Shown: piece by piece, positions 54,844 to 62,274 of the stretch
Numbering within the stretch: the stretch's first letter is position 1
Layout of the letters: each line of letters begins with the position of its first letter
Assembly (NCBI RefSeq): GCF_005484985.1
Contig: NZ_CP027942.1
Location: 2,356,001-2,420,000, forward strand
DNA length: 64,000 bases
Source: Agrococcus sp. SGAir0287
GTDB taxonomy: Bacteria > Actinomycetota > Actinomycetes > Actinomycetales > Microbacteriaceae
Direction of reading: 5' to 3'
The notes under the pieces: model-generated
Seen by the model: the letters and a program-made list of their open reading frames with translations, nothing else
Database searches by the model: none
What the model was told of the DNA's origin: nothing
Position numbers and translations under genes: made by a program

Positions 54844-55287
54844 ATGCACGACCTGCGCCTCGAGGAGCTGAACGCCAAGAACGCCGTGGCAGCCAACGGC
54901 CTGACGCTCAAGCGCGGGCAGGAGGCCTTCCTCGTGCCCGCCTCGAACGAGGCCTACGTCGACCAGTCGTCGACCTGGACGCGCGTCGTCTACGCCGGCG
55001 ACGAGCTCGTCGCGTACATCATGGCCAACTTCGACCCCGAGGCGAGGGCCGAGGAGTACCGCTGCAGCGTCCTGCGCATGCACGTCGCCGCGACGGCGCA
55101 GGGCCAGGGCGTCGGCACGTACGCCGTCGACCAGGTCGCCGCGGAGGGCAAGCGCCGCGGCTTCGACGCGCTCTACGCGATCTGGGAGCAGGGCGAGCTC
55201 GGCCCCGAGCCGTTCTTCACGGCCATCGGCTTCGAGGTCGTCGGCCAGACGGAGTTCGGCGACCAGATCGGCCGCCGCCCGCTGTAG
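54844..55287 (+). CDS. GNAT-family N-acetyltransferase
   Basis: 147 residues. The acetyl-CoA loop is visible in RMHVAATAQGQGVGTYAVDQVA (Q/R-x2-G-x-G/A pattern near residues 88-98), with FFTAIGFEVVGQTEFG as the last strand-helix. Its substrate is unknown. It lies between the amino-sugar transporter block and the MurNAc block, so an amino-sugar or peptidoglycan link is possible but unproven. The ATG at 54844 sits 7 nt after TAGCGT (54832-54837), a leaderless promoter. The 3' neighbour murQ is convergent. Confidence 0.85.
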   Translation: MHDLRLEELNAKNAVAANGLTLKRGQEAFLVPASNEAYVDQSSTWTRVVYAGDELVAYIMANFDPEARAEEYRCSVLRMHVAATAQGQGVGTYAVDQVAAEGKRRGFDALYAIWEQGELGPEPFFTAIGFEVVGQTEFGDQIGRRPL

Positions 55288-55336
55288 CGCGCTGCGCCCC
55301 GGCGGATCCCCCGCCCGCCCGACGCCGCGCTCCGTC

Positions 55337-55405
55337 GCGTCTCGCAGGCGATCCCGCCCCACGAGGGAAGATCGCCCTCACGAGCCGGAATCGCCTGCGC
55401 AACGC
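55337..55405. repeat. Palindromic intergenic repeat, family A
   Basis: GCGTCTCGCAGGCGAT (55337-55352) and ATCGCCTGCGCAACGC (55390-55405) form the arms, with CACGAGGGAAGATCGCCCTC in the middle as a small inner hairpin. Relatives occur at 59406-59601. It lies between the GNAT gene and murQ. Confidence 0.75.
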
Positions 55406-55481
55406 AGAGGGCACGGTTCGGTACCGTACGCTGAGCCCGGCGCCGCCGCGGGCGCCGAACGTCGCCGCGGTCGCCGCGACG

Positions 55482-56426
55482 TCAGGCCGTCGCGAGCGCC
55501 GCGCGCACGTCGCCGCCCGCGGCATCGAGCAGCGCCTGCGCACCCGTCGCGTCCCGGTCGGCGAGCAGCATGACGATCGCGACCTTCGCGTGCTCGCCCG
55601 CCGCGGCGAGCGCGTCCGCCGCAGCCGCACGATCCGCACCCGTCGCCTCGGCGACGATCCGCTGCGCGCGGTCGACGAGCTTCGCGTTGGTGGGCCTCAC
55701 GTCGACCATGAGGTTGCCGTAGGCCTTGCCGGTGCGCACCATGCTCGCCGTCGAGAGCATGTTGCACACGAGCTTCTGGGCCGTGCCGGCCTTGAGTCGC
55801 GTGGACCCCGTGAGCACCTCGGGGCCTGTCGCGACCTCGATCGCGACGTCCGCGGCCGCGCCGATGCGCGAGCCAGGGTTGCACGCGACGGCGACGGTCG
55901 CAGCGCCGCGCGCACGGGCCTCGGCGAGGCCGCCGAGCACGTACGGGGTCCGGCCGCTCGCCGCGAGCCCGACGACGACGTCGTCCGCGCCGACGCCGAG
56001 TCCCGCCACGTCGGCGGCGCCGAGGTCCGGATCGTCCTCCGCCCCCTCGACGGCGACGACGAACGCGTCGCGCCCGCCTGCCATGAGCCCGACGACCTCG
56101 CCGGGATCCGTGCCGAAGGTCGGCGGGCACTCCACGGCGTCGAGGAGGCCGAGCCGCCCGCTCGTGCCCGCTCCGAGGTAGACGAGCCGCCCGCCACGGC
56201 GGCGCGCCGCGGCGATGCGGTCGACCGCGTCGGCGATCTGCGGCAGCGCGGCACGGACCGCACCCGCGACCGTCGCGTCCTCGTCGTTCATGCGCTCGAG
56301 CAGCGTCGTCGTGTCGAGCGTGTCGAGGTCGAGGGTGCGCGGGTTGCGACCCTCGGTGCCGAGCGCGGCGATGGCGTGGATGTCGTCGGTCACGAGCTGC
56401 CCCTTCGGCGCGGATGCGGTGGTCAT
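55482..56426 (-). CDS. murQ: N-acetylmuramic acid 6-phosphate etherase MurQ
   Basis: 314 residues. MurQ cleaves the lactyl ether of MurNAc-6-phosphate, giving GlcNAc-6-phosphate and D-lactate. The SIS fold has the signature LGAGTSGRLGLLDAVECPPTFG (catalytic Glu at the end of the first part), VGLAASGRTPYVLG, and the family C-terminal LMVDVRPTNAKLVDRA. The ATG at 56426 overlaps the PTS stop by 4 bp (ATGA), so the transporter and etherase are made together. D-lactate released here is a candidate substrate for the hydroxyacid operon at 31-35 kb. Confidence 0.96.
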   Translation of the reverse strand: MTTASAPKGQLVTDDIHAIAALGTEGRNPRTLDLDTLDTTTLLERMNDEDATVAGAVRAALPQIADAVDRIAAARRRGGRLVYLGAGTSGRLGLLDAVECPPTFGTDPGEVVGLMAGGRDAFVVAVEGAEDDPDLGAADVAGLGVGADDVVVGLAASGRTPYVLGGLAEARARGAATVAVACNPGSRIGAAADVAIEVATGPEVLTGSTRLKAGTAQKLVCNMLSTASMVRTGKAYGNLMVDVRPTNAKLVDRAQRIVAEATGADRAAAADALAAAGEHAKVAIVMLLADRDATGAQALLDAAGGDVRAALATA

Positions 56427-58360
56427 GCGTCCGCCGCCGCGGACGCGGCGACCACGACGGGTGCCTCGGCGTCGCGCTCGACGATCGCCCAGGCGCCGCC
56501 GTTCAGGACGACGACGGGCGAGACGAGCGAGGGCACGCGGTCGCGGATCGCGTCGAGGTCGACGTCGACGACGGCGTCCCCCGCCTCGACGACGTCGCCC
56601 TCCGCCCGCAGCACGGTGAAGCCCTCGCCGCCGAGCGCGACCGTGCCGAGGCCGACGTGCACGAGCACCTCGAGCCCCTCGGGCGTCGTGACGCCGAACG
56701 CGTGCCCCGTCGGGAAGAGCGCGGTGATCGTGCCGGCGACGGGGCTCGCGAAGCGGCCGCTCGTGGGGTCCACGGCGAACCCGTCGCCGAGCGTGCGCTC
56801 GCGGAAGGCGGCGTCGGGCACGTCGTCCAGCGAGAGGATGCGCCCCTCGGCCGGCGCGGCGATCGCGATGCGCGTGCCGGGCGTCGGCGACGTCGACGGC
56901 GTCGCGGCGGCGGACTCCGCGTCCGCATCCACCGCTCCCCCGTGCTCGGCGAGCAGCGCCTTGGGGAAGCCGAAGAGCATCGTGATGACGAATCCACCGA
57001 CGTACCCGGCGAGCAGTCCGATCGCGTAGGCGAGGATCGCGTAGCCCTGCCCTGCATCGCTCTGCAGCAGCGGCAGCAGCGCCCAGCCCGAGGGCCCGAT
57101 GGCGGTCGCGCCCCACGGCGCGACGAGCTGGTTGAACGCACCGGCGACCGCACCGCCGACGGCGCCGCCGAGGCACGCCGTGAGGAAGGGCCGCCCGAGC
57201 GGCAGCGTGACGGCGTAGATGAGCGGCTCGCCGACGCCGAGCACGCCGACGGGCAGCGCGCCCTTGATCGCCCGGCGCAGCGAGGCGTTGCGGCGCAGAC
57301 GGATCCAGATCGCGATCGCCGCGCCCACCTGACCGGCGCCGGCCATCGCGAGGATCGTCAGCAGCGGCGTGAAGCCGAGCTGCTCGATGAGGGTCGCGTG
57401 GATGGGGATGAGCGCCTGATGCAGGCCGAGCATCACGAGCGGCAGGAAGAGCCCGCCGAGCACGAATCCCGCCAGGATGCCCGACACCTGCAGCAGCCAC
57501 ACGGCGCCGGAGCCGATGCCCGTGGCGATCGCGCCGGCGAGCGGCATGAAGGCGAAGATCGTCGCGAGGCCCGAGCCGAGCAGCGCGAGCGTCGGCGTGA
57601 CGAGGATGTCGATCGCGTCCGGGATGCGGCCGCGCAGCCCGCGCTCGATCCACGAGGCCAGCACCGCGGCGAAGATGGCGCCGATGACCCCTCCCTGTCC
57701 CGGTGCGAGGGTGATCTCGCCGACGACCGGCAGGGCGTACGTGACGTCGGCGATGCCGGGGAAGACGATGATCGCGGCGACGGCGCCGCCGAGCGCGGGC
57801 GTGCCGCCGAACTCCTTCGCGGCGTTGATGCCCGCGAAGATCGCGAGGTAGGCGAAGAACGCCGAGCCGATCGCGGTGAGCGCGGGGATGAGGCCGGCGA
57901 CCCACGCCGGGGCCGCGCCGACGGCATCCCAGTTCACGAGGAGGCCGCGGACCGCAGCGACGATGCCGGCACCGATGAGCGCCGGAATGAGCGGCACGAA
58001 GATGTTGGCGATCTTCCGGATGAGGTTCTTGAACGGGGTGTCGTTGCGCCGCCGCTGCGCCGCCTTGATGTCCGCACCCCGGGCCGCGAGCGCCTGGGCG
58101 TCGGAGCCGCCGGCCGAGAGCCGGGCGCGGAACGCGGTCGTGATGCGCGTCACGGCGCCGGGTCCGAGCACGATCTGGAACGTCTCGTCGTCGACGATGC
58201 CGAGCACGCCGTCGGTGCCGCGCACGGCCGACTCGTCGATGCGGGCGCGATCGACCGGCGTGACGCGCATGCGCGTCATGCACTGCTCCACGCCTGCCAC
58301 GTTCTCGGCGCCACCGAGGTGCTGCAGCAACTGGGCGGCGATCTGGTCGGGTGCGGCCAT
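56423..58360 (-). CDS. PTS EIIBCA permease, MurNAc/glucose superfamily
   Basis: 645 residues, a full fusion. EIIB (about 1-80) has phospho-Cys27 in GVEQCMTRMRV. EIIC (about 105-460) has about ten helices and LGLHQALIPIHATL and GVGEPLIYAVTLPLGRP. EIIA (about 490-645) is of the Crr type, with active-site histidines in FPTGHAFGV and VLVHVGLGTV. The pairing with murQ and the divergent RpiR gene identifies MurNAc as the probable substrate, giving MurNAc-6-phosphate. Unlike E. coli MurP, it carries its own EIIA. The ATG at 58360 has a weak GAGGATCC-like site. EI and HPr must come from elsewhere. Confidence 0.9.
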   Translation of the reverse strand: MAAPDQIAAQLLQHLGGAENVAGVEQCMTRMRVTPVDRARIDESAVRGTDGVLGIVDDETFQIVLGPGAVTRITTAFRARLSAGGSDAQALAARGADIKAAQRRRNDTPFKNLIRKIANIFVPLIPALIGAGIVAAVRGLLVNWDAVGAAPAWVAGLIPALTAIGSAFFAYLAIFAGINAAKEFGGTPALGGAVAAIIVFPGIADVTYALPVVGEITLAPGQGGVIGAIFAAVLASWIERGLRGRIPDAIDILVTPTLALLGSGLATIFAFMPLAGAIATGIGSGAVWLLQVSGILAGFVLGGLFLPLVMLGLHQALIPIHATLIEQLGFTPLLTILAMAGAGQVGAAIAIWIRLRRNASLRRAIKGALPVGVLGVGEPLIYAVTLPLGRPFLTACLGGAVGGAVAGAFNQLVAPWGATAIGPSGWALLPLLQSDAGQGYAILAYAIGLLAGYVGGFVITMLFGFPKALLAEHGGAVDADAESAAATPSTSPTPGTRIAIAAPAEGRILSLDDVPDAAFRERTLGDGFAVDPTSGRFASPVAGTITALFPTGHAFGVTTPEGLEVLVHVGLGTVALGGEGFTVLRAEGDVVEAGDAVVDVDLDAIRDRVPSLVSPVVVLNGGAWAIVERDAEAPVVVAASAAADA

Positions 58361-58390
58361 GGGTGGATCCTCGCGTCGATGGGAGCGATC

Positions 58391-58439
58391 GTGTACATAG
58401 CGTACACGAATGCAGTAGTTCGGGTACATTGGGTACATG
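58391..58439. promoter_or_regulatory. Operator region between the PTS and RpiR genes (MurR-type)
   Basis: A perfect palindrome GTGTAC-ATAGC-GTACAC (58391-58407) overlaps the probable PTS -10 (TACGCT on the minus strand). A direct repeat GGGTACATT-GGGTACATG follows at 58422-58439. The four GTAC cores in AT-rich sequence between divergent genes mark binding sites for the RpiR protein. TACGGT (58472-58477) may be the -10 of the RpiR gene. Confidence 0.75.
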
Positions 58440-58500
58440 CGCGGTGACTGCGGAGCGGCGGCCCACGACTGTACGGTGACGAGGCACCGAGAGGACGACG

Positions 58501-59391
58501 ATGACGACCGAGCGACGCACGCCGCGCACCGTGCTGACCGAGACGCGCGCACGCTACGAGGAGCTGCGCCCCTCCGAGCGGCGCATCGCCGACGCGCTGC
58601 TCGCCGACCCCGAGGGCTTCGCAACGCGGTCGATCGGCGAGATCGCCGCCGCCGCCAGCACCTCGACGACGACGGTCGTGCGGTTCACCCGCACCGTCGG
58701 CTTCGAGCGCTTCCGCGACCTGCGCCGCGCGCTCGCCGAGCAGAATCTCCGCGAGCGCCTCGCGGTCGCCGCGATCGACGTCACGAGCTCCGACGTCTCG
58801 CTCGGCGACGGCATGGAGGACGTCGTCGCCAGGGTCGCCGCGAACGAGTCGCTCTCGATCGCCGACACCGCCGCCGCCGTGGACGTGGATGCGCTGACGC
58901 GCGCCGTCGACGCGATCGTCCGCGCCCGCCGCGTCGACCTCTTCGGCGTCGGGGCGAGCGCGATCGTCGCCGTCGACCTGCAGCGAAAGCTCTCGCGCAT
59001 CGGCCGCGTGGCGATCGAGTGGCCCGAGCCGCACGCGGCATGGACGGCGGCGGCCGTGCTCGACGAGGCGTCCGTCGCGATCGCCATCTCGCATTCGGGC
59101 ACGACCGTCGAGACCGTGCGCTTCCTGCGCCTCGCGGGCGAGTCGGGCGCCACGACGGTCGCGATCACGAACGACGACGCCTCGCCGCTCGCCGCCGACG
59201 CCGACGTCGTGCTGCGGACCGCCGCCCGGGAGGCGGCGCCGCTGCGCTCGGGCGCGCTGGGCAGCCGCACGGCGCAGCTGCTGCTCGGCGACTGCCTCTA
59301 CCTCGGGGTGGCGCAGCGCGACGCCGAGGCGGCGACCGACGCGCTGCGTCGCACGTACGCGGCGGTCGGCCGCACGCTGCCCGGCGCCTGA
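58501..59391 (+). CDS. RpiR-family regulator (MurR-like)
   Basis: 296 residues. The N-terminal RpiR helix-turn-helix (about 10-85) has YEELRPSERRIADALLADPEGF, IGEIAAAASTSTTTVVRFTRTVGF and RDLRRALAEQ. The C-terminal SIS domain (about 125-260) has RVDLFGVGASAIVAVDLQRKL and AIAISHSGTTVETVRFL, which binds a phosphosugar. It is divergent from the PTS-murQ operon with the palindromic operator between, so it is the expected repressor relieved by MurNAc-6-phosphate. The ATG at 58501 has GAGAGGACG upstream. Confidence 0.92.
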   Translation: MTTERRTPRTVLTETRARYEELRPSERRIADALLADPEGFATRSIGEIAAAASTSTTTVVRFTRTVGFERFRDLRRALAEQNLRERLAVAAIDVTSSDVSLGDGMEDVVARVAANESLSIADTAAAVDVDALTRAVDAIVRARRVDLFGVGASAIVAVDLQRKLSRIGRVAIEWPEPHAAWTAAAVLDEASVAIAISHSGTTVETVRFLRLAGESGATTVAITNDDASPLAADADVVLRTAAREAAPLRSGALGSRTAQLLLGDCLYLGVAQRDAEAATDALRRTYAAVGRTLPGA

Positions 59392-59405
59392 TCCCTCCGC
59401 CGTCT

Positions 59406-59601
59406 GCGTCTCGCAGGCGATCTCGGGCGACCAGGTCGTCGCGTCTCGCAGGCGATCTCGGTGGTCGGAGGGAAGATGCCCCTCGGGCACCTTCGATCGC
59501 CTGCGAGACGCAGCCATCCACATCCGCACTGCTCGTCTCGGAGGCGATCGCGGGTCTCGAGGGAGCATCCCCCTCACGACCCGCGATCGCCTGCGGAACG
59601 C
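59406..59601. repeat. Cluster of family A palindromic repeats
   Basis: A left arm GCGTCTCGCAGGCGATC at 59406-59422; a full copy 59441-59511 with arms GCGTCTCGCAGGCGATC and GATCGCCTGCGAGACGC, perfectly complementary; and a third, more diverged copy 59532-59601 with right arm GATCGCCTGCGGAACGC. All share a GGGA-GAT/CAT-CCCCTC inner hairpin with the copy at 55337. They fill the 237-bp gap before the repair gene. Confidence 0.85.
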
Positions 59602-59628
59602 ACTCCGCCAGCGTCGTATCGTGACGAC

Positions 59629-59961
59629 GTGACCGAGGAGCCCGAGCCCGACCGCGACGCCTTCGCCGAGGCCGTCCACGAGCTCGTCGCGAGCATCCCG
59701 CCCGGACGGGTGATGGCGTACGGCGAGGTCGCCGCCGTGCTCGGATCGCGGGCCGCGCGCCGCGTCGGCCGCATCATGGCGACCGACTCCGAGGGACTGC
59801 CCTGGTGGCGCGTCGTCCGCGCGAGCGGCCTGCCGCCGGCCGGACTCCACGACCGGGCGCTGCCGCACTACGAGGCGGAGGGCACGCCCCTCGCGGACAC
59901 GCCGCCGGGCGCCGATGCCCCGTTCCGCATCCAGCGACGAGCCCGATGGATGCCCGACTGA
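59629..59961 (+). CDS. Alkyltransferase-like (ATL) DNA repair protein
   Basis: 110 residues, the MGMT/Ogt DNA-binding fold without its methyl-accepting cysteine: where active enzymes have P-C-H-R-V this has PWWRVV. Helix-turn-helix IPPGRVMAYGEVAAVLGS and the arginine-finger region AARRVGRIMAT are conserved. ATL proteins bind O6-alkylguanine and pass it to nucleotide excision repair. The GTG at 59629 lies 7 nt after TATCGT (59617-59622), a leaderless start. It follows the repeat cluster and stands alone. Confidence 0.9.
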   Translation: MTEEPEPDRDAFAEAVHELVASIPPGRVMAYGEVAAVLGSRAARRVGRIMATDSEGLPWWRVVRASGLPPAGLHDRALPHYEAEGTPLADTPPGADAPFRIQRRARWMPD

Positions 59962-60003
59962 CGCGCTCGGCTGGCACGCAGCCGGCGAGCGGATGATCGG
60001 CGC

Positions 60004-60426
60004 ATGACGCAGCCTCCTCCTCCGCAGCCCCCGTCGTGGTCGCAACCCCAGCAGCAGTCGGTCGGCGCCGCGCCTCGACCGCTGCAGCCGCCGCTCGATC
60101 CGGCACCGCGCCGGCGCGCGAACGTCCTCGGCATCGCCGCCATCGCGGTCGCGGCGCTCCTGACGCTCACCGCACCCGCGCAGCAGCTCGCCGTCAACCT
60201 CGCCATCTCGCAAGGTGGCGGCGTGCCGACGATCGAGCCGCTCAGCAACGCCTTCACCGCCGTCCGCGTCGTGCTGTCGCTCATGACGATCGGACTCGCG
60301 ATCGCTGGCCTCGTGGTCCGCGACAGAAGACGACTGCTCGCGGCCGCGGCGCTGGGCATCGGCGTGTCGGTGCTCGTCCAGATCCTGCTCTCCGTCGGCG
60401 TCGGATTCGTCGCGTCGAGCCTGTGA
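60004..60426 (+). CDS. Small membrane protein, 140 aa, Pro/Gln-rich N-terminus
   Basis: The N-terminal 38 residues are Pro/Gln-rich and cytoplasmic (MTQPPPPQPPSWSQPQ). Three hydrophobic segments follow (ANVLGIAAIAVAALLTL; AVRVVLSLMTIGLAIAGLVV; AAAALGIGVSVLVQILLSVG). It resembles small actinobacterial DUF4190-like membrane proteins in plan only. GATGAT (59992-59997) ends 7 nt before the ATG, again a leaderless-type spacing. Function unknown. Confidence 0.7.
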   Translation: MTQPPPPQPPSWSQPQQQSVGAAPRPLQPPLDPAPRRRANVLGIAAIAVAALLTLTAPAQQLAVNLAISQGGGVPTIEPLSNAFTAVRVVLSLMTIGLAIAGLVVRDRRRLLAAAALGIGVSVLVQILLSVGVGFVASSL

Positions 60427-60431
60427 CGGGA

Positions 60432-60460
60432 GCGGCGGGCGCCACCAGGGCGCCCGCCGC
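60432..60460. terminator. Bidirectional terminator
   Basis: GCGGCGGGCGCC (60432-60443) pairs perfectly with GGCGCCCGCCGC (60449-60460), loop ACCAG, between convergent stop codons at 60426 and 60466. Confidence 0.9.
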
Positions 60461-60465
60461 ATCGC

Positions 60466-62274
60466 TCAGACGAGCGACTCCCGCCACGCGCGGTGCAGGC
60501 TCGCGAACCTGCCGCCGGCGGCGATGAGCGCATCCGGCGCGTCGTCCTCGATCACGCGTCCGTGCTCCATGACGAGCACGCGGTCCGCGATCGCGACCGT
60601 CGACAGGCGGTGGGCGATGATGATCGCCGTCCTGTCGGCCAGCAGCGTCTGCAGCGCCTGCTGCACGAGCCGCTCGCTCGGGATGTCGAGGCTCGCGGTG
60701 GCCTCGTCGAGGATGAGGACGGCGGGGTCGGCGAGGAACGCGCGCGCGAACGACAGCAGCTGCCGCTGACCGGACGACACGCGTCCGCCGCGCTTGTTCA
60801 CGTCGGTGTCGTAGCCGTCGGGCAGCGCCGTGATGAACTCGTGCGCCCCGACCGCGCGCGCGGCGGCCTCGATCTCGGCGCTCGTCGCATCCGGCTTGCC
60901 GAGCGCGATGTTCTCGGCGACCGTCCCCGAGAACAGGTACGCCTCCTGCGTCACCATGACGACCGATCGACGCAGGTCGTCGTTCGTCAGGTCGCGCAGG
61001 TCGACGCCGTCGAGGCGCACGGCGCCCTCGGTCGGGTCGTAGAAGCGCGAGACGAGCTTCGCGAGCGTCGTCTTGCCCGCCCCGGTCGTGCCGACGAGCG
61101 CGATCGTCTGCCCCGCCGGGATGGCGAGGTCGAGGTGCGGCAGCACGTCGCCGCCCGTCGCGTACGCGAAGCGCACGGAGTCGAACTCGATCTCGCCCGA
61201 TGCCCGCTCGAGCGCGACGGGCGACGCGGGCTCCGGCACCGTCGGCTCCTCCTCGAGCACGCCCGAGATCTTCTCGAGCGCGGCCGAGGCCGACTGGTAG
61301 CCGTTGAAGAACATCGCGATGCCCTGGATGGGCTGGAAGAACTGCCGCGCGTACAGCGCGGTCGCGAGCAGCACGCCGACCTCGAGCGAGCCGTCGATGA
61401 CGCGCAGGCCGCCGAGCAGCACGATCGCGGCGATGCTCGTCGCACCGATCGCGACGATGCCGGGCTCGTAGATGCCGAAGAGCGCGATGACGCGGTGGTT
61501 GGCCACGCGGTAGTCCTCGGTGCGCTCGCCGAACTCCTCGTCGTTGCGCTGCTCGGTGCGGAACGCCTTGACGGCGCGGATGCCCGTCATGGTCTCGACG
61601 AAGTACACGATCATGCGCGCGCTCGTCGTGCGCGTCTCGCGGAAGCGCACCGTGGAGCGCTGCTGGAACCAGCGCGTGAGGATGATCGCCGGCATGAGCG
61701 CGATGCCGAGCACGAGCCCGGAGAGGGGATCGAGCAGCACCATCGCGACGCCCGTGAACGCCATGAAGAGGATGCCGCGCACGAGCTCGTTGAGGCCCTG
61801 GTCGAGCAGGTCGCGGATCGACTCGAGGTCGCTCGTCTGGCGCGCGATGATGCGGCCCGACGTGTACTGCTCGTGGAACTCGAGGCTCAGCCGCTGCGTG
61901 TGGTCGAAGAGCCGACGGCGCAGCGAGAAGAGCACGGCCTGGCTGATGCGCGCCGATGAGACCGTGTAGACGTACATGAGCACGCCCGCCGCGATCGCCG
62001 ACACGACGTAGACGATCGTCGCGCCCCACAGCGGCAGCCAGTCCTGGTCGTCGAGGATCGCGGGCAGCGCCGTGTCGACGCCGTAGGCGATGATCGCAGG
62101 GCCGACGACGCCGGCGCCGGCCGAGATGACGACGAGCACCATCGTCCACGCGATGCGCCGCAGGTGCGGGCGCACGAGCTGCACGAGCAGCCTGCGCGAG
62201 CGCAGGCGGATCGCCCGCGACTCCTCCTTCGTGTAGTCGTCGCGGTCCTCGCCGGAGACGCCGTGGACGCTCAC
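60466..62274 (-). CDS. ABC exporter half-transporter, subunit B
   Basis: 602 residues: six-helix membrane domain (about 30-330) and a C-terminal ATPase. Walker [11 protein letters not shown]-loop [10 protein letters not shown], signature VSSGQRQ (canonical is LSGGQ), Walker [13 protein letters not shown] with catalytic Glu, and H-loop [10 protein letters not shown]. The odd signature belongs to the nucleotide site whose Walker B is on the partner, where Glu is replaced by Asp; together these make one degenerate site, as in TM287/288-type heterodimers. It starts GTG 62274 overlapping the partner's stop (GTGA). The substrate is probably a drug or lipid; unknown. Confidence 0.9.
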   Translation of the reverse strand: MSVHGVSGEDRDDYTKEESRAIRLRSRRLLVQLVRPHLRRIAWTMVLVVISAGAGVVGPAIIAYGVDTALPAILDDQDWLPLWGATIVYVVSAIAAGVLMYVYTVSSARISQAVLFSLRRRLFDHTQRLSLEFHEQYTSGRIIARQTSDLESIRDLLDQGLNELVRGILFMAFTGVAMVLLDPLSGLVLGIALMPAIILTRWFQQRSTVRFRETRTTSARMIVYFVETMTGIRAVKAFRTEQRNDEEFGERTEDYRVANHRVIALFGIYEPGIVAIGATSIAAIVLLGGLRVIDGSLEVGVLLATALYARQFFQPIQGIAMFFNGYQSASAALEKISGVLEEEPTVPEPASPVALERASGEIEFDSVRFAYATGGDVLPHLDLAIPAGQTIALVGTTGAGKTTLAKLVSRFYDPTEGAVRLDGVDLRDLTNDDLRRSVVMVTQEAYLFSGTVAENIALGKPDATSAEIEAAARAVGAHEFITALPDGYDTDVNKRGGRVSSGQRQLLSFARAFLADPAVLILDEATASLDIPSERLVQQALQTLLADRTAIIIAHRLSTVAIADRVLVMEHGRVIEDDAPDALIAAGGRFASLHRAWRESLV

